A DNA stretch of 28,375 bases, taken from positions 1-28,375 of IMG/VR virus record IMGVR_UViG_3300006052_000025. One strand, 5' to 3'. Below, one piece after another: positions 7,220-14,174 of this stretch (within the stretch, counting starts at the first letter, position 1; every line of letters begins with the position of its first letter). The position numbers and the translations under genes are program-made. The stretch is from a virus. Below the pieces are notes generated by a model, which saw only the letters and a program-made list of their open reading frames with translations, was not told the origin of the DNA and made no database searches.

Positions 7220-7566
7220 ACCTCACTATCGTTAGTGACTTGAAGCGACTTTGTTTTGTTCTGTTGATGTTAGGTGCTTTTTGCGCCGATACTGCAATGG
7301 CAGCAGTTGCAACAACTAAACTAACATTGAATGTTACAACATGGACCGATCTTGGTGCAGGACCGCTGATGCTAGGATATGGTGGGCACGGGAATGTAGT
7401 TTATGCTATTGGTGATGTAACACCTACCATTCCGATCAAAGAGGGGTTTGTGTTTCCAACAACTGGTGGCCCTAAATGTATTAACACAGCTTCGCATGTG
7501 TGGGCAATGGCAGCAGTTCCTTATCCAACATGGGTATATGTTTCACCAATTGTTGGTTGTCAGTAA
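7216..7566 (+). CDS. Small secreted virion-like protein, 116 aa
   Basis: Residues 1-30 look like a signal peptide: charged DLKR (8-11), hydrophobic core LCFVLLMLGAFC, and AMAA near 27-30 as a cleavage site. The mature part (about 86 aa) has the pattern TTWTDLGAGPLMLGYGGHGNV, then IGDVTPT, EGFVF and SHVWAMAA, which I associate with small beta-sandwich phage virion proteins of the 'W-x-D-L-G-x-G-P ... V-W-A' type. Such proteins are normally cytoplasmic, so a signal peptide is odd. It starts by ATGA overlap with portal and a dispersed palindrome overlaps codons 3-8. Could be a decoration protein that has gained export, or a periplasmic protein. Confidence 0.75.
   Translation: MNLTIVSDLKRLCFVLLMLGAFCADTAMAAVATTKLTLNVTTWTDLGAGPLMLGYGGHGNVVYAIGDVTPTIPIKEGFVFPTTGGPKCINTASHVWAMAAVPYPTWVYVSPIVGCQ
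7223..7238. repeat. Dispersed palindrome copy 5
   Basis: TCACTA-TCGT-TAGTGA, perfect arms, starting 7 bp after the ATG of the secreted protein gene (codes L-T-I-V-S-D), where it could affect translation initiation. Confidence 0.85.
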
Positions 7567-7598
7567 TGGTCTTCGGAGCGAAGCAAAGGAGTAATGTG

Positions 7599-7871
7599 AT
7601 GGCAAGGAAAAAAGGTGGTGGTAAAGGTCCGGGTGCAATGTCAATGGGTGGAATGGGGAGGAAACCTCCTATGATGCCAACACCTATGGCTTCTGCCCCT
7701 AGTGGACCCCCCGGCGGTTTGGGTGGTCCCGGTCCTGCTGGACCATCACCGGGTCCACTTGGCGTTAAGAAGGGTGGTGCCGTTAAAAAGCATGCTTTAG
7801 GTGGTCCTGTTGGGTACGAAAAGGGTGGCGAAGTCAAAGCCCGAGTTCGTGCTGGTAGGGACAACTGCTAA
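7599..7871 (+). CDS. Gly/Pro/Met-rich small protein, 90 aa
   Basis: Start chosen at ATG 7599 because AAAGGAG (7585-7591) sits 7 nt upstream; the longer in-frame ORF from 7500 lacks this and overlaps the previous gene. The product begins MARKKGGGKGPG, is low-complexity with Gly, Pro and Met (GPPGGLGGPGPAG), and ends with KKGGAVKKHALGG, VGYEKGGEVKARVRAG and a final Cys. The VGYEKGG element belongs to the [YF]-x-x-G-G motif shared with three other proteins of this phage. Basic, disordered, probably a minor virion or DNA-contacting protein; function not known. Confidence 0.7.
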   Translation: MARKKGGGKGPGAMSMGGMGRKPPMMPTPMASAPSGPPGGLGGPGPAGPSPGPLGVKKGGAVKKHALGGPVGYEKGGEVKARVRAGRDNC

Positions 7872-7902
7872 CGCGCGTATATAATAAAGAACGCGCGCGC
7901 GC
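7872..7902. repeat. CGCG-rich element B with -10-like TATAAT
   Basis: CGCGCG (7872-7877) and a run of alternating CG (7892-7902) flank TATAAT (7880-7885). TAAAGAACGCGCGCGCGC resembles element A at 3656-3674. It lies in the 50-nt gap between two small Gly-rich genes. No convincing -35 is seen. Confidence 0.4.
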
Positions 7903-7921
7903 ATACGTAAAGGAGATAACA

Positions 7922-8200
7922 ATGGCACGTATGATTAAATCAGATGCACGTCCTGAGTTCTTTGCTCAGGGTGGCAAAACTGCTATGTTTGGTCGTGGTA
8001 CCGCCCATGAAGCTATTTCTGGTATCTCGGGCAAAGAGAGCAATGGTGGCTCTTCTGGCGAGAAAGCTGAACGCAAGGGCGAAGGCGCTTATGGTAAAGA
8101 TGTTCGCTATGCCGAAGGTGGCACTACTAAGATGTTTGGCAAGGGACACGCCGGTAAGATGACACCGTTTGTCTCAGGTAAACAATCTCAGGAAGGTTGA
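7922..8200 (+). CDS. Duplicated Gly-rich small protein, 92 aa
   Basis: The protein is an internal duplication: FFAQGGKTAMFGRG (about 13-26) then GISGK, and RYAEGGTTKMFGKG (about 62-75) then FVSGK. Both halves carry the aromatic-x-x-G-G motif followed by MFG[RK]G. The linker is Ser/Gly/Lys/Glu-rich. SD AAAGGAG lies 7 nt before ATG. Basic and hydrophilic, no membrane segment. Likely a minor virion protein expressed with the preceding 90-aa gene; no function known. Confidence 0.78.
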   Translation: MARMIKSDARPEFFAQGGKTAMFGRGTAHEAISGISGKESNGGSSGEKAERKGEGAYGKDVRYAEGGTTKMFGKGHAGKMTPFVSGKQSQEG

Positions 8201-8205
8201 TTCTC

Positions 8206-8733
8206 ATGGCCCTCGCTGCACGTCCTATAATTGATTATGGTAGTCGGTTGGCCGCCATTCGCGCTGTATGCGAGGATTTGGGTTTGCCTGCTAACCAAGT
8301 TCCCGATCAGAGTGCAGCGAATAGTCCGCGTACATATTTGAGGTATATCAACTTTTGTCGGGCTGCGCTCTCCCTGCCGTTGTTGCTTAGTTTAGACTAT
8401 GGTTCAGTTACATCAGCGATCAATGCCATATCAGCGGCAGCGGGGGCAGCTAAACCAGAAATTGTGACAGCACCGTATGCTAGTAGTAATGCTACTCCGC
8501 CTGTGCAGGGTAGCGTATTAAGCGTTACGACGGGCACATGGTTAAATGCTGGCGGTGCTACCTATACGTATCAGTGGCAGCGTAATGGAGCGAATTATGG
8601 AGGTACTGCTGCTAACTACACGCTTCTTGCTGCTGACGTTACGCATGGTTATGTGTTCACTTGCAATGTTGTTGCAACAACTGGAGCGGGGGCAAGTACA
8701 CCATCGACCAGTAATGAGATTATTGTACCATGA
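8206..8733 (+). CDS. Virion protein with C-terminal Ig-like domain
   Basis: Start at ATG 8206, with GGAAGG (8191-8196) 9 nt upstream; an in-frame TTG at 8197 is less likely. Residues 1-85 are a helical N-terminal region (AAIRAVCEDLGLPANQVPDQ). Residues about 90-175 form an Ig-like fold typical of phage surface proteins: PPVQGSVLSVTTGTW, then YTYQWQRNGANYGG, YTLLAADVTHGYVFTCNVVA and a final STSNEIIV. These domains commonly bind weakly to polysaccharides on displayed virion proteins. It overlaps the next gene by ATGA. Confidence 0.8.
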   Translation: MALAARPIIDYGSRLAAIRAVCEDLGLPANQVPDQSAANSPRTYLRYINFCRAALSLPLLLSLDYGSVTSAINAISAAAGAAKPEIVTAPYASSNATPPVQGSVLSVTTGTWLNAGGATYTYQWQRNGANYGGTAANYTLLAADVTHGYVFTCNVVATTGAGASTPSTSNEIIVP

Positions 8734-9092
8734 CTTTTTGGGAGCGTAATTTTCCACCACCACTTGAAATCACTATTCATAGTGATTGTGGTATTGCTGC
8801 GCGTGCGGAGGTAGTAGCTGGTCTTTGCAATAAAGTCAATGAACTTAATGAATTTATTGTCGGGCTTGGTGCTGTACCTATTCTAGTACCAGCTCAGGCT
8901 AACTGTGATGAACGTATGCCATTAACATTTTTGCGCCCATGTATAGGGGTTTTGAATACTATAATAGATACAAGTGGCTTTGATATTGATCGTATACCAC
9001 AATTAGGTGATAGTATGGATTATCATGCATTTGTTCCTGTTTGTCGTAACATCGCTCAAACAATGAATAAAATTTTAGCGAGGTTACAATGA
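8730..9092 (+). CDS. Hypothetical protein, 120 aa
   Basis: Not recognised. Several Cys residues are spread through the chain (SDCGIAAR, GLCNKVNE, ANCDE, RPCIG, VCRN). The segment VVAGLCNKVNELNEFIVGLG is likely helical. It is coupled by ATGA overlaps at both ends, so it is co-translated with the Ig-like protein and the 242-aa protein, and probably belongs to the same virion substructure. A palindrome copy lies near its start and codes I-T-I-H-S-D. Confidence 0.78.
   Translation: MTFWERNFPPPLEITIHSDCGIAARAEVVAGLCNKVNELNEFIVGLGAVPILVPAQANCDERMPLTFLRPCIGVLNTIIDTSGFDIDRIPQLGDSMDYHAFVPVCRNIAQTMNKILARLQ
8768..8787. repeat. Dispersed palindrome copy 6
   Basis: AATCACTA-TTCA-TAGTGATT, 8-bp perfect arms, the longest arms around a non-palindromic centre in the set. 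38 bp into the 120-aa gene. Confidence 0.85.
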
Positions 9093-9817
9093 ATGTGCCA
9101 TTTGGGGCTAATCCACCTACATCTGTGCGATTAGCACAGAATATTGATTATACTAATAAGACTGGTACGCTTAATCAGATGATTGATAAATTGAATGAAT
9201 GGATGATAGAATTTAATGCACCATTTCCGCAAATTGAACGGCTTAACCCTACTGGTGGTAGTCGTCGTGGCAGTTGGACAAATGAATTTAATAAGGTGAT
9301 TGTAGCATCAAATAAATTTTATGATTGGGGTTATGGTGGTAAAACTATACCTTTACTAACTTTTGTTGATGTTGGGTTTAATGCATTTACATCTGCGCTA
9401 GATAAAATTGTTTCTTATTGGGCTATCCCTTTTGCTAATGGAGGAGTTAAACCAATGCCGTTTCAAGAGATTAATCTTGGTGTTGCCAAGGGTGTAAATT
9501 TTCATAAAGTGGGTGATATTCCAATCACGATTAATGTTGCTAAATATTCAATTACTATTGGAATAACCGTGAACAATATTGGTGGAACTGATCCTTTTAG
9601 TTATCAGGGTTCGTTAATGACAGGGCCGAATGGTACTGGCGATGATCTTGGTATTTTTCTTTATTGTCAGGACAGTACAATGGGATATTGGGCAGCAAGT
9701 CCTGGCCCGCTTGATATTCTTACTCAGCCTACACTTTATTATAATATTCAATCTGCTGATGATACGAATGCGACAGGTGATATTTATTTGATGGGTTATG
9801 ATCTAACAGGAGTGTGA
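9089..9817 (+). CDS. Hypothetical structural-type protein, 242 aa
   Basis: Not recognised by family. The first part is helical (TLNQMIDKLNEWMIEFN, similar in flavour to the N-E-L-N pattern of the preceding protein). From about residue 130 it becomes beta-rich and Gly/Asn-rich (ITINVAKYSITIGITVNN, SYQGSLMTGPNGTGDD, YYNIQSADDTNATGD), as in virion surface proteins. Linked to the upstream gene by ATGA and followed after 1 nt by the next gene, with GGAG as that gene's SD inside its final codons. Confidence 0.78.
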   Translation: MNVPFGANPPTSVRLAQNIDYTNKTGTLNQMIDKLNEWMIEFNAPFPQIERLNPTGGSRRGSWTNEFNKVIVASNKFYDWGYGGKTIPLLTFVDVGFNAFTSALDKIVSYWAIPFANGGVKPMPFQEINLGVAKGVNFHKVGDIPITINVAKYSITIGITVNNIGGTDPFSYQGSLMTGPNGTGDDLGIFLYCQDSTMGYWAASPGPLDILTQPTLYYNIQSADDTNATGDIYLMGYDLTGV

Positions 9818-9818
9818 G

Positions 9819-10145
9819 ATGGATAAGAAGTCAGAGCAAACGAAAGATAACAAAGCACGTGGTGATACTGATATTGGTATCCATGAATATGGTCCCGGTA
9901 ATAAGCGACAACAGCTTAATGGATTATGGGGCTTTACCACTATCACTGGTGGTTCTCGTGAGCAGAGATTAGTGAACCAGAATTACTGCAAAGATAAACA
10001 TGCTGCCTATGAAAGTAATAAGGGAAATCCAGATCATACTGTTGGTCAGATACTTGAACGTATTAAAACTACAGGAGCGGCATTAGAAAATACTTCCGAG
10101 CCATGGATTGTAGGGCAAGGTGGAGCACCCGGCGGTAAATTATGA
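9819..10145 (+). CDS. Hypothetical hydrophilic protein, 108 aa
   Basis: Not recognised. Lys/Asp/Gly-rich, starts MDKKSEQTKDNKARGD, carries IHEYGPGNKRQQLNGLWG and ends in a Gly-rich GQGGAPGGKL. No signal peptide or membrane helix. SD CAGGAGTG sits about 8 nt before the ATG. The 3' end overlaps the next start (ATGA). Position between surface-type proteins and the scaffold suggests a head-related minor protein. Confidence 0.72.
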   Translation: MDKKSEQTKDNKARGDTDIGIHEYGPGNKRQQLNGLWGFTTITGGSREQRLVNQNYCKDKHAAYESNKGNPDHTVGQILERIKTTGAALENTSEPWIVGQGGAPGGKL

Positions 10146-10402
10146 ATGCAAGGGAGGTGTATATAAGAGCATTATATTCGCTCTCTAAAAATGTTCATCC
10201 TGATGTGTGGATAAAATTTGTGGAAGCTTTAAGTAACTATACACAAGATCAAATGGAGAGGGTAGTTACAAGCGTTCCTACTAATGAAGCACTTGTAGCT
10301 ATTGGTATGGTTAGGCATATGCGAGAGTTTAGGGATGAAGTTAAAGGCGTTGATGTGATATATCAGAAGATGGACAGGGAGAATAAAGGTAAAACAACGT
10401 GA
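10142..10402 (+). CDS. Hypothetical helical protein, 86 aa
   Basis: Not recognised. Almost wholly helical: REVYIRALYSLSKN, WIKFVEALSNYTQDQMERVV, and EALVAIGMVRHMREFRDEV. It sits directly before the scaffold candidate, joined by GTGA overlap. In several phages a small helical protein in this place helps head assembly; here that is inference only. Confidence 0.75.
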   Translation: MNAREVYIRALYSLSKNVHPDVWIKFVEALSNYTQDQMERVVTSVPTNEALVAIGMVRHMREFRDEVKGVDVIYQKMDRENKGKTT

Positions 10403-11460
10403 ATGATCAATCACATTCCGATCCAAATGTAAGGATACCTCAACAAGTGCAGGATGCGGCTGCTCGGGCTAATGAGATTGCTGCTTCACTTAAAGCACCT
10501 CCGCCTCCTAATTCAAGATCCAATCCGGGGCAAGTCACTAACGTTAGTGACATGTCCGAAGGTCCACCCCAAGACCCCGGTTGGGAGCATAGATTTAATT
10601 CTATGAAAGGACGGTTTGAGTCTGCCGAACAACGGGCTCGACAGCAAGCACAACAGATTTCAGAATTACAACGATTGCTTGCTATGTCTTCTGGTCCACC
10701 TTCCGCGCCTCCTGCTCCAGTTATCTCCCCTCAATATGGACCATCTGGTGATACGAGATTTGGTGGCGGTCAACCAGTTGTTCCACCTAAACTTCTTTCA
10801 GATGCAGAACGACAAGAGTATGGCCCCGAAATACTTGATGTGATGGGCCGTAGGACGATGGAGATCGTTGGTCCAGAAATTACAAAACTTAGTAATGCTG
10901 TTATGCAATTGATGCAAGAGAATGCACAGCTCAAGCAAACTGTTGGCGGCGTTCGTAATGTCGTTACTCAGGATGCGACAGGGCGTTTTTATGATACTCT
11001 CGATAGAGAATTACCTGATTGGGAAATGACCAATCACGATCAAGAGTTCGTGCGTTGGCTTGAGAATGTTGATCCATTTTCAGGTCGTGTACGTAAAGAC
11101 CTCTTAGGTGAAGCACACCGGAACAATGAAGCTTCCCGTGTTCTTAACATCATAAAGGGGTTTAGACAAGAAAGAGGAGCCGCCGTTAACCCTGCTGGGA
11201 ATTTGCAACCATCTGCGGGCAATGGTAATGGTGCAGATCATTCACCACCCCCACAGTTTGAACTACAAAACCTTGCAGCGCCGGGTCGGGCAAAATCAGG
11301 GCAGCCTCCTACGCCCCCTGATCAACCGTATTATACCCGTAAGGACATCACCAACTTTTATGCTGATGTAACTAGGGGTGTATATACGGGCCGTGACGCT
11401 GACAAAGCGGCTCTTGAGGCACAGCTATTTCAAGCTGCCAGAGAGGGTCGCATTCGTTAG
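10399..11460 (+). CDS. Scaffolding protein candidate, 353 aa
   Basis: Placed immediately before the major capsid gene, of suitable size, and with scaffold-like composition: Pro/Ser/Gln-rich N-terminus, a coiled-coil at about 70-95 (FESAEQRARQQAQQISELQR), a second helical segment at about 155-180 (ITKLSNAVMQLMQENAQLK) and a charged C-terminus (LEAQLFQAAREGRIR) of the sort that contacts coat protein. Scaffold proteins guide procapsid formation and leave or are cleaved before maturation. The start is GTG at 10399, coupled to the previous stop; no competing in-frame ATG is close. Sequence families of scaffolds diverge quickly, so position carries most of the weight. Confidence 0.75.
   Translation: MNDQSHSDPNVRIPQQVQDAAARANEIAASLKAPPPPNSRSNPGQVTNVSDMSEGPPQDPGWEHRFNSMKGRFESAEQRARQQAQQISELQRLLAMSSGPPSAPPAPVISPQYGPSGDTRFGGGQPVVPPKLLSDAERQEYGPEILDVMGRRTMEIVGPEITKLSNAVMQLMQENAQLKQTVGGVRNVVTQDATGRFYDTLDRELPDWEMTNHDQEFVRWLENVDPFSGRVRKDLLGEAHRNNEASRVLNIIKGFRQERGAAVNPAGNLQPSAGNGNGADHSPPPQFELQNLAAPGRAKSGQPPTPPDQPYYTRKDITNFYADVTRGVYTGRDADKAALEAQLFQAAREGRIR
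10534..10551. repeat. Dispersed palindrome copy 7 (18-bp perfect)
   Basis: GTCACTAACGTTAGTGAC is a complete 18-bp palindrome because the centre (ACGT) is itself self-complementary. Inside the scaffold candidate, coding V-T-N-V-S-D. Confidence 0.87.
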
Positions 11461-11497
11461 CGTTAGTCATTAACACCTGACGCAATGAGGCGATCAA

Positions 11498-12571
11498 ATG
11501 GCACTCGGTCTTGCCGGTTCCGGCACAACCCCCGTAATTTATGCACCTGCTGGTACATCTACTACAAGCACTGACTATGTAGCTGCTGGTTTCGTACCGG
11601 AGTTATGGTCAGGAAAACTCATCGAGAAGTTTTATGCGGCAACTGTCCTCGCTGCTATCTCGAATACGGACTATGAGGGCGAAATCAAGTCTTATGGCGA
11701 TCGCGTTAAAATCCGTCAGAAACCAACGATTGTCATCAATAACTATCTTGTTAACGGTGATTTGTCGTTACAGCGTCCTGTCGGCAATTTCACTGAGTTG
11801 TACATTGATCAAGGTAAGTATTTTGCAACTATCCTTGACGATGTGATTGAAAAGCAATCGGACATCAACAATCTTTCTATTTGGGCAGATGATGCATCGG
11901 AACAGATGAAGATTGCGGTTGATTCCGATGTATTGTTATACATGCTGAATAAAGCTTATCTCGGTGCCGGCGGTACTCCTAGTGCTCCTACTACTGGCGC
12001 TAATTGTGGTGCAACGGCAGGAGCTATTTCAGGTAATATTAACCTTGGAACGAATGCAGCTCCTATCTCTACTGTTGGTCGTAATCCGTCTACTGGTCAA
12101 GTTGAAATCATCGACGTTATCTTACGTCTTGGTCAGACACTTGATGAGCAGAATATCCCTGAAACTGGACGTTGGATTGTTATGCCAACATGGGCGACAT
12201 TCCAACTTAAGCGTTCTGAATTGCGTGAAGTGTTTGTGTCGGGCGACCAGACTTCTATTCTACGTAATGGTAGATTTGGTCAGGTTGATCGTTTCACTAT
12301 CTACGGATCAAACTTGCTACCGGGGAATGCAAGTGCTGGTTCAGGTTTGAGTGCAGGTGTCTGGCCTATTTATGCTGGTCATGCTCATGGTTTAACGTTT
12401 GCGTCACAATTGACTAACGTTGAGACGATCCGTTCGGAACGTACTTTCGGACAGATTTTGCGTGGCTTACAGGTATATGGTCGACAAATCCTCGCAAGTA
12501 ATCCGGCTATCCCGGTTGGACAAAGTGAGGCATTAGCACAAGCGTTAGTGTCACAGGTTGTTGGATCGTAG
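11498..12571 (+). CDS. Major capsid (coat) protein
   Basis: The main shell protein, 357 aa. Pattern typical of podoviral coat proteins of the HK97 fold: AAGFVPELWSGKLIEKFYAATV at residues about 29-50, then YGDRVKIRQKP, LYIDQGKYFATILDDVIEKQ at about 100-120, a helix EQMKIAVDSDVLLYMLNKA, a central Gly/Thr/Ala-rich insertion, RWIVMPTWATFQLKRSE and VDRFTIYGSNLLPG. The SD is modest (TGAGGCG) with ATG 11498. The preceding gene is the scaffold candidate and a strong hairpin follows, fitting a heavily expressed coat gene. Codons look more regular and slightly richer in GC than in the fibre genes. Confidence 0.92.
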   Translation: MALGLAGSGTTPVIYAPAGTSTTSTDYVAAGFVPELWSGKLIEKFYAATVLAAISNTDYEGEIKSYGDRVKIRQKPTIVINNYLVNGDLSLQRPVGNFTELYIDQGKYFATILDDVIEKQSDINNLSIWADDASEQMKIAVDSDVLLYMLNKAYLGAGGTPSAPTTGANCGATAGAISGNINLGTNAAPISTVGRNPSTGQVEIIDVILRLGQTLDEQNIPETGRWIVMPTWATFQLKRSELREVFVSGDQTSILRNGRFGQVDRFTIYGSNLLPGNASAGSGLSAGVWPIYAGHAHGLTFASQLTNVETIRSERTFGQILRGLQVYGRQILASNPAIPVGQSEALAQALVSQVVGS

Positions 12572-12583
12572 GATAGAGGATGG

Positions 12584-12619
12584 GCGCTCCCGGTTAAGCC
12601 GCATACTTGCCGGGGGCGC
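12584..12619 (+). terminator. Strong hairpin after capsid gene
   Basis: GCGCTCCCGG (12584-12593) pairs with CCGGGGGCGC (12610-12619): 10 bp with one G·U and a 16-nt loop. Only a short pyrimidine tail follows, so it may be a partial terminator or mRNA 3' protector lowering read-through from the coat gene. Confidence 0.55.
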
Positions 12620-12622
12620 TTC

Positions 12623-12638
12623 TCACTAAGGATAGTGA
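12623..12638. repeat. Dispersed palindrome copy 8
   Basis: TCACTA-AGGA-TAGTGA, perfect arms, in the 70-nt intergenic region between the capsid hairpin and the GTG start of the adaptor gene (3 bp before it). Confidence 0.87.
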
Positions 12639-12641
12639 TCT

Positions 12642-13073
12642 GTGGCCCAGTTATACAATACCGTCACTGCCTATGTTGTTTCGGCTAGAAACCGAATGCA
12701 GGATAGGGTTTCTCCTTATCGGTATACTGATGATCAGATTGTTGATGCTTTAAATGTTGCATTAGAAGAAACACAACGGATACGACCTGATATATTTTTA
12801 GATTTAAAGTATCAACAGAAAATACAACCTAATGACTTAGATGATGGTTTTATATCTAATTACTATGCTAGCTCTGATATTGCTTTTGACACTAGTAATA
12901 ATTATGATCCTTCCAATGGTCCATTAGTTCCGATACCATCAAAATATAATGATCCTATACTATGGTATATGGGGGCTCACTTGCAGTTCTTGGATGTTGA
13001 TGATACACAAGATCAGAGGGGTGTAGCATTTCTAACTAAGTTCTCACAACGTATGTTACAGGCGCAATCATGA
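12642..13073 (+). CDS. Head-tail adaptor protein, 143 aa
   Basis: Likely the ring that joins portal to tail. The N-terminal helical pattern YVVSARNRMQD, YRYTDDQIVDALNVALEET and RIRPDIFLDL is like phage adaptor proteins that follow the coat gene. The C-terminal half (IPSKYNDPILWYMGAHLQF then DTQDQRGVAFLTKFSQRML) also fits. The start is GTG at 12642; an upstream SD is weak, and copy 8 of the palindrome ends 3 bp before it. The stop overlaps the homing endonuclease start (ATGA). Confidence 0.75.
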   Translation: MAQLYNTVTAYVVSARNRMQDRVSPYRYTDDQIVDALNVALEETQRIRPDIFLDLKYQQKIQPNDLDDGFISNYYASSDIAFDTSNNYDPSNGPLVPIPSKYNDPILWYMGAHLQFLDVDDTQDQRGVAFLTKFSQRMLQAQS

Positions 13074-13438
13074 ATAAAGAAACAGAACTAGCTTGGTGTG
13101 CAGGTTTTTTCGATGGAGAAGGAAATATTGGATGTTTTCATCATCGTAAAGGAACTGTAGAGTTAACATTACAAATAAGCCAAAAAGATAGACGGATATT
13201 AGATCGTTTTAGATGGTTCATGAAAAATAATGGATTTTATAGTTCGGAAATTGCTGTTCGTGGTCCATATTTTAGTAGCCATAAAAATGGTATTTATAAG
13301 TTAGTCATAATCAATAGTAATGCATTTAGAGTTTTTGAAGCTATGAAATCTTATTTGGGTGAAGTTAAATTGGAACAAGGAGAATTAGCTATTAATAAGT
13401 GGAAAGAAAATCGTGGATATTTAAAGGTGGTAACGTAA
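13070..13438 (+). CDS. LAGLIDADG homing endonuclease, free-standing
   Basis: A 122-aa single-motif protein. Residues about 7-18 (LAWCAGFFDGEG) match the LAGLIDADG helix, with the acidic residues D15/E17 placed to bind metal. The rest fits the family: LTLQISQKDRRILDRF, VRGPYFSSHKNGIYKLVI, and an Asn/Lys-rich end. Single-motif members act as homodimers and cut a long target, spreading their gene. It lies between two structural genes with ATGA overlap at its start and no spacer at its end (TAA then ATG), so it is translated within the late operon rather than from its own promoter. No intron or intein signs are seen. Confidence 0.9.
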   Translation: MNKETELAWCAGFFDGEGNIGCFHHRKGTVELTLQISQKDRRILDRFRWFMKNNGFYSSEIAVRGPYFSSHKNGIYKLVIINSNAFRVFEAMKSYLGEVKLEQGELAINKWKENRGYLKVVT

Positions 13439-14167
13439 ATGAATGCATCGACTAGTTTAGTTAGGTTGCTAGACACAGTACGGATTGATTGCCCAGGCGT
13501 GACTGATGGTATTTTGCGTAAGACATTGTTTAATACCTTACGTGAGTTCTTTCGTCGTACAAATATTTGGTTATTTGAAATGCCAATTTATATAACAAAT
13601 ACAACTAATGACTACGTGCTTGATACATGTCAAAATGCTATCGTGATACGACTTATGGGATTGGATAAACCTGCATACCCATTTTCTGAACCAATCGAAT
13701 ATGTTCCGGGTTGTCCACCACAATTTATAAACTATTCATCAGTGATACCAAATTTTTCGACACAAAATCCATATCCTCGTGTTCCAAGGGAAGGTGCATT
13801 GTTAACTGCTGGCACAAAATGCCCTATTTTACGTATCTTCTGGAATCCCGGTAGTCCTGATGTATGGATTGCATTGTTGTCCTTGTCTTGTGCCGATCCA
13901 GTTGATGGTAGAGGAATGCCAACTGATATGCCTGATTGGATTGTTGAAAAATACTTTGAGTATATAGCTCATGGTGTTGCTGGTAAGCTAATGCTATCGC
14001 CTAATAAACCTTATAGTTCTCCGAAGTTAGCAGAGTATAACATGCGTAAGTTCCACGAGGGAGTTGGCTTAGGTCGTACTGAAAATAGACATCTGTTTGT
14101 TTATGGTGGTCAGCGGTGGATGTTCCCGCAAACTTTCGGCACTCCGTTCAAACATAAAGCGGTCTGA
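13439..14167 (+). CDS. Tail/head-tail connector protein, 242 aa
   Basis: The pattern LLDTVRIDCPGVTDGILRKT then NTLREFFRRTNIW is one I associate with a widespread podoviral structural protein placed after the adaptor (tail-tube/gatekeeper-like). The middle is beta-rich (PIYITNTTNDYVLD, ILRIFWNPGS) and the end is helical and Gly-rich (DWIVEKYFEYIAHGVAGKL). A tail tubular protein A-like role is plausible but not proven from sequence alone. The ATG directly follows the endonuclease stop; GGTGG lies 6 nt upstream. Confidence 0.7.
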   Translation: MNASTSLVRLLDTVRIDCPGVTDGILRKTLFNTLREFFRRTNIWLFEMPIYITNTTNDYVLDTCQNAIVIRLMGLDKPAYPFSEPIEYVPGCPPQFINYSSVIPNFSTQNPYPRVPREGALLTAGTKCPILRIFWNPGSPDVWIALLSLSCADPVDGRGMPTDMPDWIVEKYFEYIAHGVAGKLMLSPNKPYSSPKLAEYNMRKFHEGVGLGRTENRHLFVYGGQRWMFPQTFGTPFKHKAV

Positions 14168-14174
14168 GGGAAAA

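Noticed and set aside
13070-13438. Intein or intron carrying the endonuclease
   Set aside because: Flanking genes are complete with their own start and stop; no splice motifs or split reading frame.
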